From positions 84,754,001-84,818,000 of the forward strand of contig JBITNC010000001.1 of the NCBI GenBank assembly GCA_050084985.1: a stretch of DNA of 64,000 nucleotides, read 5' to 3'. How positions within the stretch are numbered: position 1 is the stretch's first letter; every line of letters starts with the position of its first letter. The position numbers and the translations under genes are program-made. Positions 1-9,739 of the stretch are shown piece by piece. Source of the DNA: Nageia nagi (lineage: Eukaryota > Pinophyta). Below the pieces are notes generated by a model, which did no database searches, was not told the origin of the DNA, and saw only the letters and a list, made by a program, of their open reading frames with translations.

Positions 1-712
1 TTATTAGAGTCAAGTTAATATTTGTCATCCGAAATAGACAATTACTATAGCACCTTCACAAAATGTGGAGGATCCTATTGGTAAAATGGATGATGAACTA
101 ACATACTTTCCATTGAATGCACTTGTTTCAAATGATACTTTGGCATAGCTAAAAAAAGTTATCTTGGATAATGTCAATACTTTAAATACATGAGAAGAAT
201 GGACCAAATTATTGATAGAGGAAATTAATACTCATTATCACAATCATTCTTAATGTGATTCTTTGTATAAATTGGTTAAGAATGAACCTGCTAAAATAGA
301 AAGTTTAAAGGCTCAAGCATAAGCGGGTTCAATCAATGTTCAATGTGCATATGATGAAAACATTATGGGTATTATGTGCAACTATTTGGAAAATTTAAAT
401 GCAGAGGCCTAATCTTATTAAGACCTTGGTTGAGAGATAAAAATTTGGTAGAGATTGAGAAGGCCCAAAAGGAATAAGCTGAGGTAATAATTTACTTTCT
501 TAATTTCAATCTTTACATATTTTTTGTTTATGTTTTCAAAATATTTTCATATTCATGTTAATGATTTTTATATTATTATTTGATTGTAGGCAAGGTGTGA
601 TAAATTGCTAAAAGATGTTCAAATGTTTAAAATTCATTTGAAAACTACCAAAAAAAAGTATCATTATAGCCATTCAAATGAAGGATGAAATGACTCAATT
701 GACAAAACTAAA
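1..712 (+). pseudogene. ORF1-A, 5' part (broken, spliced, unknown function)
   Basis: A degenerate reading frame runs from about position 70, for example DDELTYFPLNALVSND, then NEPAKIESLKAQA and NYLENLNAEA. It has several in-frame stops (mostly former CAG or CAA by context) and a frame change near 440. A phase-0 GT-AG intron fits 484-589: donor after a Glu codon at 481-483, acceptor TTGTAG. The next exon reads ARCDKLLKDVQMFKIHLKTT. The product looks charged and probably coiled coil. The frame is cut at 712 by the LTR element and resumes at 8664. I do not recognise a named family. The LxxLNxEAQxY stretch and the intron position match ORF1-B at 42301-43585, so the two are probably paralogues of one transposon-borne gene. 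The gene start lies at or before the window edge. Confidence 0.5.
708..712. repeat. Target site duplication CTAAA, left copy
   Basis: CTAAA directly precedes the TGTTAACA start of the left LTR and recurs exactly after the right LTR end at 8659-8663. A perfect 5-bp duplication is what LTR-retrotransposon integrase makes. Confidence 0.9.
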
Positions 713-1609
713 TGTTAACACATAAAAATGAATTTATGTTTTTAAATCAATAAATTAATGAAATATGCTTGGCCTAACTATATGTCTTGAATGGATTAAA
801 GTGATAATATCAATGTTTGGCTTGAATATGAATATTGTATGGTTTACCTTGAATATTGCATGGTTTATCTTGAATATTGCATGGGTTATCTTGAATATTG
901 TATGGTTTATCTTGAGTATTGTATGAATTATCTTGTTTATTGATGTGTTTATATTAAATCTTGTGAATTAACCTTATTTATGTGGATGCACGTCGACCTA
1001 TGGGCGGTATTATCTATTATCTATATAAATAAGGGATCTAATAGTAAGTCCACAACAACAAGGATACACATGATCCCGCGTATGGTCTTGTAAGTGGCTA
1101 CCCCTTAAGGTATCTCTTGGTACCGCCTACAAGGCTGTGGTTTGTGTGCTTCCTTACACGAGCTCTCCTGACATATGCGATCAATTCTGATATTACACTG
1201 CAATCTGAGATATCTATACTGAAGATCTGGACCTAATCGAGAGGTCAAAGCTATCAAGCTAGGGCCGTCGGTGCTCCTTTGTGAACAGAAGAACACCGCT
1301 GGTGCTCTAATACTACTAAAACGGACCGCCCGTGGTCCTCTTTTCGCATCTTTGCAGGTCACAGCATTATGGAAAAGGTAGCTTATCATCACTACATCGC
1401 CAACATCTACATCTTTCATTGTCAGGTACATCTCGTGAGGTAAGTACACGAATCACAGTCTTGGTTGGTACAAGTACACTGCTGAATTGGTTATGTTGTT
1501 TATTGATATCTAGAATAAATTGCTATCTGTAGCTAGTATACAGATAATATTGAGTTTGTAGATATTTCTCTATTTATTTATTTACACGCTCAATTTTTAT
1601 TTGTAAACA
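713..1609 (+). repeat. Left LTR of element 1
   Basis: It begins TGTTAACA and ends TGTAAACA, with imperfect terminal inverted ends, and is about 98 percent identical to 7763-8658. A TATA-like box TATATAAATA is at 1022-1031. The transcript start would lie shortly downstream, so the R-U5 part is probably about 550 bp. A quasi-palindrome GGACCGCC-CGTGGTCC at 1323-1338 is one member of a family scattered through this element. A 114-codon minus-strand ORF in the LTR matches no family I know. Confidence 0.93.
1022..1031 (+). promoter_or_regulatory. TATA box of left LTR, element 1
   Basis: TATATAAATA, repeated at 8072-8081 in the right LTR. Its position inside the LTR fits the U3/R promoter. It is inferred from motif and context only. 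Confidence 0.6.
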
Positions 1610-1611
1610 TT

Positions 1612-1629
1612 TGGTGAACCCGACGTGAA
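1612..1629 (+). other. Primer binding site, tRNA-Trp type (element 1)
   Basis: The 18 bases TGGTGAACCCGACGTGAA start two bases after the LTR end. From my recollection of plant tRNA-Trp (3' end TTCACGTCGGGTTCA plus CCA), they are a perfect complement. The match should be confirmed against a tRNA set. Confidence 0.75.
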
Positions 1630-1700
1630 CTACACATCATTATACTAAAACCCTAAAGGTTTTAGTTAAGATTAACATCTATTTTGTGAGTGTCTTAGTT

Positions 1701-2909
1701 ATGGAACAGCTTAAGTTATTCTTGCGAAGCCTTTCAAAAAGAGATTTGGATGAGTTATTGGTAGAAATCAGACATGATGATCCAGAGGGATCCAGAGGAA
1801 TGCAAAATAGCGCTGAGGGTGACAATAGCAATTTTCAAGCTACTATGGAAGGTATGCAGAGGTAGATAGATAGATTGGCAAGAAGATCAACGCCACCTAA
1901 TGATTCTTTCGAATTTGGTAGTCCTTTATGTGGTGACATTCGTAGGCATATGCCACCATCCGATTACAAAGAACCAAAATTCAGTAAGTTCAATGGTGGA
2001 GGAGATCCAAGGAGACATATACAAGGATTTAAGGATGAATGTGAACTCACAATTGGTACCGACCAAAGATTACAGGCTAAATTCTTCCCCCAGAGCTTGG
2101 AAGGAGATGCACGAGAATGGTTTTATGGCTTACCTGAAGGGTCCATTACATCATTTGAGGAATTCAGTGATTTGTTCCTGGAGCAATATAAGCATAACAT
2201 CAAGAAGGAGGTTATGCTATCAGATTTATGTGCTATTAAATAAGATAGTGATGAGCAACTGGATAAATTTGTTGTAAGATTTAAGAAGACATGGTAGCAA
2301 GTAAAGATTAGGTTAACAGAAAAAGAGGTAAATAACATTTTTAAAGAAGTTGTTATATTGCCATTACAAGCATATGTTATTGATTATACACATCTCACAT
2401 TTTTCGATATGACGTATAAACTGTTAGAGAAAGAAAAAGTCCTTGTGAAGCTAGGGCTTATAAAGTATGGTAATAATGAAAAGGCAAAAGCAAAGGATAA
2501 GAGATCGCATTCGTCGAAGAAAGAGAAAGATGTCCATATGGCTGAGAATACAAGTGAGATGAAGGAAAAGAGATATGTGAGATTTCCCATACCTCTAAGA
2601 CACATTCTAAAAGATCTTATGGAAAAAGGGTTATTACAACCTTTACCGAAGCGTGAGGAAGATCCCACAGCAGAAAAACCTCATTGGTATAAGGAAGATA
2701 GATATTGTGAATATCATCAGGCTAAAGGCCATGCTACAAACGGATGTGGAAATCTTAGGGATAGAATACAAAAGCTCATAGAAGATGGATTCTATGTATG
2801 TCTAGCAAAGGTCAAAGATACAGGAGAAGAACAGCATATCAATACGATCTTTCTTGAGGATGCTAACCCCGGTAGGAGCTCCAGGCCTCCCGAAGGTATC
2901 ATTTGGTAG
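1701..2909 (+). pseudogene. gag: gag of element 1 (Ty3/gypsy type)
   Basis: One reading frame of about 403 codons from the ATG at 1701 (MEQLKLFLRSLSKRD). It is interrupted by TAG 1863, TAA 2241 and TAG 2295, each of which fits a former Gln codon. The central part is the gag capsid-like domain (Retrotrans_gag): KFNGGGDPRRHIQGF, FFPQSLEGDAREWFYGLP, then SFEEFSDLFLEQYKHNIKKE. A lysine-rich linker follows (2480-2560). Near the C-terminus is a zinc-knuckle-like CEYHQAKGHATNGCGNLRD (about 2707-2763), typical of gypsy gags just before protease. No protease follows, and the frame closes at 2907 or 2934. The protein would form the virus-like particle that packages the element RNA. The three stops make this copy non-functional. 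Confidence 0.85.
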
Positions 2910-3284
2910 ATTGAAATACATAAAAAAAAAGGCTAGTAGTTGGTTCAGGTCTCTAACAGATGTTAGGGTTAAGAGGTTGGGAGGTTTCATCAAGTCATAA
3001 CAGGAGCACCGGTGTTGTATTTCGGGAGAAAAAGACCACCGACGGTCCTCTTTTAGGGAAAAAATAGAGGAAAGCAAAAGATTCCAAGTACATTTGCAAC
3101 ATGAAAGGTCAGAATTTCAGGCCATATCGTTGGTGTTCATTCGCAAGGATCACAGAACATCAAATTCACGCATCACAAGTACATGAACAAAGAACAAATC
3201 AGGTACCAAAAGTTTATGTTTTATATATCATGATCAAAATGTTTTTGTTTACAATGCAAATTGAATGAGATTACATAGAGTGAT

Positions 3285-5543
3285 TTAAAATCTCCTACTA
3301 GACCCCCCACCCCCTACACTAGAGCTAGTAGCCCTGCTAGAGGTGCCACCCCTGCATCGTGCCTTGTATTTCTCTACGCGGGCCTTCTCCTCGCTGATCT
3401 ATCTCTCAGCCTAGCGAAGCTACTCGTAGAGGACCTTGATTTCTTTGTTGGCCGCCTGTAATTCCTAATAGATACTAGCATAATCTCCTCCTCTGAATTG
3501 TAGATGGCCCTGTAGTTCCCTGATCTCCTCATCCTTCTGGTCGATTTGGCTACGCAGCCTAGCTATTTCAACCTCAAGATCTGTGACATAGCATTAACAT
3601 ATCATGTTAGTTCCTTGCATATTATGAAAAATAGAAAGTCAAAGTAAAGTAAAAGAGAAAGTAGTTTACCATCATCATCTTCATCATAGTCTTCATCCTC
3701 CTAGTCTGATTCTATCTTATATTCAGGTTCATATTCATCCTGGTCTGGATCAGTCTCCTCATTGTCATCATGCCCTGCATCTAGGGATGTGTCACGAGCA
3801 TATGAAGAGCTACTCTCCCCTTCCCATCCTCCTGTGGTGAAGGGAGTGTCCCACCCGATCTCTGTGTCTCTTGGGTCCTCATCCTCCCCTGCATCGTCAC
3901 CCATGTCAGTATCGTGAATGCCTATGTGGTGAGGGTGACATGTCCTCCACCAGTCTAGATAGTCCTCTGTATGATCAGGTCCATCTATGTCATCATCGAC
4001 ATCATAGTCAGAGTCCTCGTTGGGGACTCCCAGTCTGGATCCCAATCCAGCACTGGCTCGTAATCCTCTGGGAGGTGCCTGCCACGGTAATAGCACACCA
4101 CTATCCTACAGTCATTCGGTATACCCTGCTGGAGGCTAAACTGATGGAGTACCCGCTCTGGTCTGTATAGCTCCACTAAAGCCCTACATGCTTGTAGGTA
4201 GGTAGGGTGTCTCACCCATGTCATCTCCTCTAGGTCTTCCTCCCACTCTGGTACACCTCCCCGATAAGGACGCCAGTAGATCTGCACCTCCTGTAGTAAG
4301 TCAAGTCGCACACGCCATCCCTCTAGGTCTATGTTAGGGAAGTCTGGTACCTCGGTCGTCCCCCACCGTTGCCAAGTGGGGGCATCATCCGGCTGGTCTA
4401 GGGGAAGTATAGTCGGTCTAGAAATAGAGATGTGTTCATAGGCCCACACCTGTAGGATCATAGAGTGAGCCACCTGTCTCCCCTTTCTCTCCACCTCTGC
4501 AAAGCCGTGGAGATCATGATAAAGTTATGCCAGTATTGCGGGGCACCATGCATATCGCTGTCTATGTATAACCATGTCCTGAATAATAGGAATCATACCC
4601 ACTGGGAAGGTCTCACTGCTCTTGTCTGGATAGACAATAGCATCTAGAAGGCAGGTAATGAGGAGCCTCATCTGCAGGTCACCCCGTGCTAGAGGATCCT
4701 CTGGCACATGTCTCACTAGTGACACACCTCTCTTCCTATGATTCACTTCATCTGATCCCATCAGCCATGTAGCCCATGCCTCTGCCTATTCCAAGCTCAG
4801 AACAGGAATCATCTTCACTAGTTTCCCCCTGATAGGAAGTCTAGTGATCCTGTAGATATCCTCTAAGGTCACTGTAATCTCACCGGTGGGAAGGTGAAAG
4901 GTGTTGGAATTTGGATCCCACCTCTCCATCAAAGCTGTAAGCATGTTGCGGTCATGAAACACATATTTAGCAAATGCAAGGTGGCTGAATGAAATATCCT
5001 CTAGAATATTCTGGGTTGCATCAGTTTGGGGCCACTGTTGGGCAGTGGTGAAGGAGGCACTCTTACCGGATGAACGCATAAGGTATGCACGGCTCTGCAA
5101 AAAAAAAGAAGGATGAAAGGCAAGTCAGTATGAAATGCAAATAGCAAAAAATAGTACAGAAAATGAGGACCGCCCACGATCTACTACAAGTGAGAAGGAC
5201 CGCCCACGGTCCAAACTAGGGTAGAAAGGACTGCCAGCGGTCCTGTTTCCGTGAAAAAGGGTAATAAAATTTAGGGTGCAGGTTCGTACAGGTGAGCATA
5301 AGGTAGCCATGGCACTGGAAGTTTGAAAAGCAAACTAAAAAGAGAAAAATGCAGAGCTAGGGTATGCAACAGTAAAACCCTAGGGGCAATTCGAAAAAGC
5401 TGGTGTACAAGTAGCTAAAACTTGAAGAGAAATAAAAACATAGCATGAAAAAGGTAGAAGAGGTAGTGTACCTGATGACCAGTAGGAGAATCAGCCACCA
5501 AGGTAGCTCTGTATCCCTCTCAGCGTGTGATCGGTAGGGCCAT
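3285..5543 (-). pseudogene. Antisense PMD (plant mobile domain) gene with coiled-coil tail, inside element 1
   Basis: The gene model is complement of 3285-3580, 3670-5094 and 5472-5543, about 597 codons. Exon 1 begins MALPITR and ends at CAG before GTAC. Exon 2 follows a T-rich tract ending in GCAG and carries the PMD core: ERWDPNSNTFHLPTGEITV, TLEDIYRITRLPIRGKLV, then WRVRLDLLQEVQIYWRPY. The exon 2 tail is very acidic (DSDYDVDDDIDGPD). After an 89-bp GT-AG intron (3581-3669), exon 3 is a coiled coil (LEVEIARLRSQIDQKDEEI) ending in a Ser/Gly tail. Intron phases agree with the frame. The copy is dead: TGA at 5520, TAG at 4786, TAA at 4525, TAG at 3701, four TAGs in exon 3 (3465, 3420, 3411, 3399) and a 1-base deletion near 4020. 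PMD proteins (PF10536; MAIN and MAIL1 in Arabidopsis) are nuclear and several PMD families live in transposons. The role in this element is unknown. Confidence 0.8.
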
Positions 5544-5688
5544 AGTGTGCAGCATAGTAATACAGGAAGAATTATTTAGCAATAGTGACAAAAGCACCAG
5601 CTAAACCTCTCTAAATCAGTCTCTGGAGCTCTGGGATGCTCTTAGCTATGAAAATGATAGGGTGAACAAATGAGGAAGGGTGGGGCCC

Positions 5689-5696
5689 CTTTTATA
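5689..5696 (-). promoter_or_regulatory. Candidate TATA box of the antisense PMD gene
   Basis: On the minus strand this reads TATAAAAG followed by GGGCCCC, about 150 bases upstream of the exon 1 ATG at 5543. The spacing suits a plant core promoter with a 5' leader of about 110 bases. It implies the antisense gene had its own promoter and did not rely on the LTR. Confidence 0.55.
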
Positions 5697-6109
5697 GAAA
5701 GGTTAGGGCACACAATTCAAGAATAATTTCAATTTGAGCATTTGGTGCACGTAGATCAGCAATTAGGCATCAATCTGGAATCCAGAGGTGATTTGTAGGG
5801 ACATGATTTTCACGGTTTTTGATGAATCCTTAAGAAAAGGACCGCTCGCAGCCTTATTTAAGACCATCGATGTTCTAAGTCAGTAAGAAAGGACCACCTA
5901 TGGTCCTTTATCTAGAAAATTAGTTTATTGAGTATCATGAGTGCATCATAGATGTTTGATCAACGTTATATCTAGGAGAATATTGCCTTGAGTTTCATGT
6001 TTGCAGATTTGAATTATCAGCTTATCCAAGTATTATGTGTGTGTCATAGGTGTTTGATGAATGATATATCCAGGAGAATATTGCTTTGAGTTTTTGTGTT
6101 TGCAGACTT

Positions 6110-6795
6110 GAGTGGAGTCTAACTCCCACAATCAGATTATCATATGTTTATGAGTGGAGTTCCAGCTCCTGTGATCAGATTATCATGCTTGTGAGAGGAG
6201 TTCCAGCTCCCATGGTTAGATTATCATGCTTATGAGTGGAGTCCAACTCCCATGATTAGATTATCATGTGGCTATGAGTGGAGTCTAGCTCCCATAGTCA
6301 GCTTATCATGTGCCTATGAGTGGAGTCCAGCTCCCATAGTCAGCTTATCATGTGGCTATGAGTGGAATCCAGCTCCCATAGTCAGCTTATCATGTGCTTA
6401 TCATGTGGCTATGAGTGGAGTCCAGCTCCCATAGTCAGCTTATCATGTTCTTATCATGTGGCTACGAGTGGAGTCCAGCTCCCATAGTCAGCTTATCATG
6501 TGCTTATCATGTGGCTATGAGTGGAGTCCAGCTCCCATAGTCAGCTTATCATGTGCTTATCATGTGGCTATGAGTGGAGTCCAGCTCCCATAGTCAGCTT
6601 ATCATGTGCCTATGAGTGGAGTCCAGCTCCCATAGTCAGCTTATCATGTGGCTATGAGTGGAGTCCAGCTCCCATAGTCAGCTTATCATGTGCTTATTAT
6701 GTGGCTATGAGTGGAGTCTAGCTCCCATAGTCAGCTTATCATGTGCTTATCATGTGGCTATGAGTGGAGTCCAGCTCCCATAGTCAACTTATCAT
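6110..6795. repeat. Tandem repeat, 42/53-bp units (element 1)
   Basis: About 15 head-to-tail copies of a unit resembling ATGAGTGGAGTCCAGCTCCC plus ATAGTCAGCTTATCATGTGGCT (42 bp). A longer form carries an extra 11 bp duplicating GTGCTTATCAT. The first copies (6110-6240) are more diverged and the central ones nearly identical. The repeat is translatable in places only because its unit lacks stops in one frame, so I do not call it coding. Confidence 0.9.
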
Positions 6796-6824
6796 GCTTC
6801 TTGGTGGAGTATCAGCTTCATCAG

Positions 6825-7260
6825 TTTATCATTGTTCTGTGGAGTTCGGTTCTCATGCAACTGGAGTACACCTCTTGGTGCGAAGGCTCAGTTATGTGGA
6901 ACTTATCTCTCATACATCAGTTTATCATGATTCTGCAGAGTTCAGTTCTTATGCAACTTGGTGCGAAGAGTTGTGTGGAACTTAGCTCTCACATATCAGC
7001 TTATCACTTGTTCTGCAGAGTTCGGTTCTCATGCAACTGGAGTACACCTCTTGGTGCGAAGGCTCAGTTGTGTAGAACTTACCTCTCATACATAAGCTTA
7101 TCATTGTTCTGCGGAGTTCGGTTCTTATGCAACTTGGTGCAAAGAGTTGTGTGGAACTTAGCTCTCACATATCAGCTTATCATTATTTTACGGAGTTCGG
7201 TTCTCATGCAACTGGAGTACACCTCTTGGTGTGAAGGCTCAGTTGTGTAGAACTTAGCTC
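6825..7260. repeat. Higher-order tandem repeat, alternating about 95 and 81 bp (element 1)
   Basis: GGAGTTCGGTTCTCATGCAA-like starts recur near 6840, 6934, 7017, 7112 and 7194. Long units include GGAGTACACCTCTTGGTGCG and short units lack part of it. This gives a compound period of about 176 bp in about 2.5 copies. CAGCTTATCAT links it to the preceding 42-bp array, so both may derive from one ancestral motif. Confidence 0.8.
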
Positions 7261-7762
7261 TCTCCTATGTGTGGTTATGGTTATCATGTGTTGTTATGTG
7301 TGTTATCATGTCCTGTCTTGTGAGTTGGTCATGTGTGTTATCATGTCTTGTCATGTGAGTTGTCATGTGTTGTCATGTTTTGTCTTGTGATGTGGTCTTA
7401 TCAAGTTGTCGTCCGGTCGACATGTGTGGTCAAGTCATTTGTCCGGTCATTGTCATGTGTGTTGTCAAGTTTGTCGTCATGGGTCATCAGCATCACGGTA
7501 AGATTATCAGCTTATCAGATTATCAGACATATCAGGCTATCACCTTCTACAGCAAAATGCAAGGGGCAAGCATGCCCAAGGTAAATATCAAAAGGGAGTT
7601 TTCTTAACCTATAAGCTTTATCATGATGTTGTTTAGTTTAGAATGGTTAATGTTTATCATCGCTTATCAAAATTGTTTGCTATGATATTGTGTTTTTACT
7701 TTGAATGCAAAATCTCAAGTCACCTCATGTTTCTTTCAATTTCACATCCAAAGTGGGGCATC
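7261..7762 (+). other. 3' untranslated part of element 1 with polypurine tract
   Basis: This holds a TGTTATCATGT-rich simple region (7261-7470), then unique AT-rich sequence. The final bases before the right LTR, AAAGTGGGGCATC (7750-7762), are the likely polypurine tract for plus-strand priming. No gene is seen. Confidence 0.6.
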
Positions 7763-8658
7763 TGTTAACACATAAAAATGAATTTATGTTTTTAAATCAA
7801 TAAATTAATGAAATATGCTTGGCCTAACTATATGTCTTGAATGGATTAAAGTGATAATATCAATGTTTGGCTTGAATATGAATATTGTATGGTTTACCTT
7901 GAATATTGCATGGTTTATCTTGAATATTGCATGGGTTATCTTGAATATTGTATGGTTTATCTTGAGTATTGTATGAATTATCTTGTTTATTGATGTGTTT
8001 ATATTACATCTTGTGAATTAACCTTATTTATGTGGATGCACGCCGACCTATGGGCGGTATTATCTATTATCTATATAAATAAGGGATCTAATAGTAAGTC
8101 CACAACAACAAGGATACACATGATCCCGCGTATGGTCTTGTAAGTGGCTACCCCTTAAGGTATCTCTTGGTACCGCCTACAAGGCTGTGGTTTGTGTGCT
8201 TCCTTACGCGAGCTCTCCTGACATATGCGATCAATTCTAATATTACACTGCAATCTGAGATATCTATACTGAAGATCTGGACCTAATCGAGAGGTCAAAG
8301 CTATCAAGCTAGGGCCGTCGACGCTCCTTTGTGAACGGAAGAACACCGCCGGTGCTCTAATACTACTGAAACAGACCACCCGCGGTCCTCTTTTCGCATC
8401 TTTGCAGGTCACGGCATTGTGGAAAAGGTAGCTTATCATCACTACATCGCCAACATCTACATCTTTCGTTGTCAGGTACATCCCGTGAGGTAAGTACATG
8501 AATCACAGTCTTGGTTGGTACAAGTACACTGCTGAATTGGTTATGTTGTTTATTGATATCTAGAATAAATCGCTATCCGTAGCTAGTATACAGATAATAT
8601 TGAGTTTGTAGATATTTCTCTGTTTATTTATTTACATGCTCAATTTTATTTGTAAACA
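7763..8658 (+). repeat. Right LTR of element 1
   Basis: Matches the left LTR along its whole length, with about 21 substitutions (one transversion, the rest transitions) and one base missing in a T-run. It begins TGTTAACA and ends TGTAAACA, followed directly by the CTAAA duplication at 8659-8663. TATA-like box at 8072-8081. Confidence 0.93.
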
Positions 8659-8663
8659 CTAAA
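8659..8663. repeat. Target site duplication CTAAA, right copy
   Basis: Exact copy of 708-712. Confidence 0.9.
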
Positions 8664-8843
8664 TAATGCTTATATTTTAGCAATCAAAGAGCATCAACTC
8701 AATCCAGACATGTTATGGAAAACTGCTACAAATCTAAGTTTACTTTCATCAGATAATGCATCTACCTCAAATAGAAATATATTATGCAATATTATCAAAG
8801 CAACTAATATTATTGGTATTTCATCAAATGTGCTAAAAGGTTA
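8664..8843 (+). pseudogene. ORF1-A, 3' part (after the LTR-element insertion)
   Basis: When element 1 and one CTAAA are removed, the frame KDEMTQLTKL before 712 joins in phase to NAYILAIKEHQLNPDMLWKT here. It continues open to a TAA at 8841. The segment includes LLSSDNASTSN and ends SSNVLKG. The AIKEHQLNPDMLW stretch resembles VINAHGFNPNIIL of ORF1-B. The insertion was thus into a coding exon of this gene. No function is recognised. Confidence 0.5.
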
Positions 8844-9739
8844 AGGAGGAAGAAAAGGGGGAGAGGGAAATTAGATTGATTTGTTACTGTTAAGACATTT
8901 CTATTACTTTAATGATTTTTGTGAGACTACTTGGGTTTAGAATACTTTGATGGTTATCTTATATTTGATTGAGAATACTTTGATGGTTATGTTATTTTTG
9001 ATTTAGAATACTTTTATGGTTATGTTATCTTTGAAATTTATGTAATGGCTATGTTATATTTGAAATTTATGTTATAATTGAATTTTATGTAATTTTAGGT
9101 TATGGTTGAAATGTATGTAATGGTTATGTTATGTTTGAAATTTATATGGTTGAAATTTTATGTAATGTTGCATTATGGTTGAAAGTTATATTATATTATG
9201 GTTTAATGTTATGTAATAGTTGAAAATTATGTTATATTATCATTGAATGTTATGTTTGTTCAAATTTATATAGTTGTTCAAATTTATGTTGATATCGAAA
9301 TGTGTTGAATTAAAAATATGTTGAATGTTATATTATGTTTTTTTCAAATTTATATAGTTGATATAGCAATATTTAATTATAAGTCAATAATAACATGTAA
9401 GAAATATTTTAGACAAAAAATGCAAATATACTAACTAAAATTATAAGTAAATAATAAAATACACAAAAAAATACTAACTGAAATTATAAGTCAACAATAA
9501 CATGTAACAAATTTGATTAGTAAAGCAAAATATGATATTCAAAACTATAAGTATTTGAAATTTTAACCCTTTAACAATATATTTTACTCAGGTATTTCAA
9601 GTTCAAACCCTTCAAAAACTTGTTCTATTTTGGCCTTTTTTGTTATTGGTGTATACTTTTTTGTTGGAACATTTTCTTATCAATTGTTTGCATCTCTCCT
9701 TTATGCAGCATAAAACCAAATATCCCCTTCCCTTTCTAT
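8844..9739. other. AT-rich spacer with degenerate short repeats
   Basis: Between ORF1-A and the convergent hAT relic. It contains many loose repeats of ATGGTTATGTTAT and TTGAAATTTATGTAA (8940-9330). No gene is seen. Confidence 0.6.

Larger units (their letters stand above)
713..8658 (+). mobile_element. Element 1: complete gag-only Ty3/gypsy LTR retrotransposon carrying an antisense PMD gene
   Basis: A full structural LTR retrotransposon of about 7.9 kb. It has two near-identical LTRs (713-1609, 7763-8658), TG...CA ends, a perfect 5-bp TSD, a tRNA-Trp-type primer binding site at 1612 and a purine-rich tract before the right LTR (AAAGTGGGG). The sense strand encodes a gag protein with a CCHC-like knuckle (1701-2909), but I find no protease, reverse transcriptase, RNase H or integrase. 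The element is therefore non-autonomous and would need enzymes from a relative. The middle (3285-5543) is an antisense spliced PMD gene, and 6110-7260 is tandem repeats. By eye the LTRs differ at about 21 positions, nearly all transitions, plus one T-run indel (about 2.3 percent). This points to a moderately old, methylated insertion. It sits inside ORF1-A. Confidence 0.93.

Noticed and set aside
1105-1449. 114-codon minus-strand ORF in the left LTR (and its twin at 8155-8499)
   Set aside because: Present twice only because the LTR is duplicated; no recognisable family, and the substitutions do not favour silent sites.
5125-5310. 61-codon minus-strand ORF just upstream of PMD exon 2
   Set aside because: It lies inside the proposed intron 1 (5095-5471) and has no family match; the acceptor tract and phase support the splice instead.
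6252-7250. Several ORFs across the tandem arrays of element 1
   Set aside because: The repeat unit happens to lack stops in one frame; the proteins are only translated repeats.
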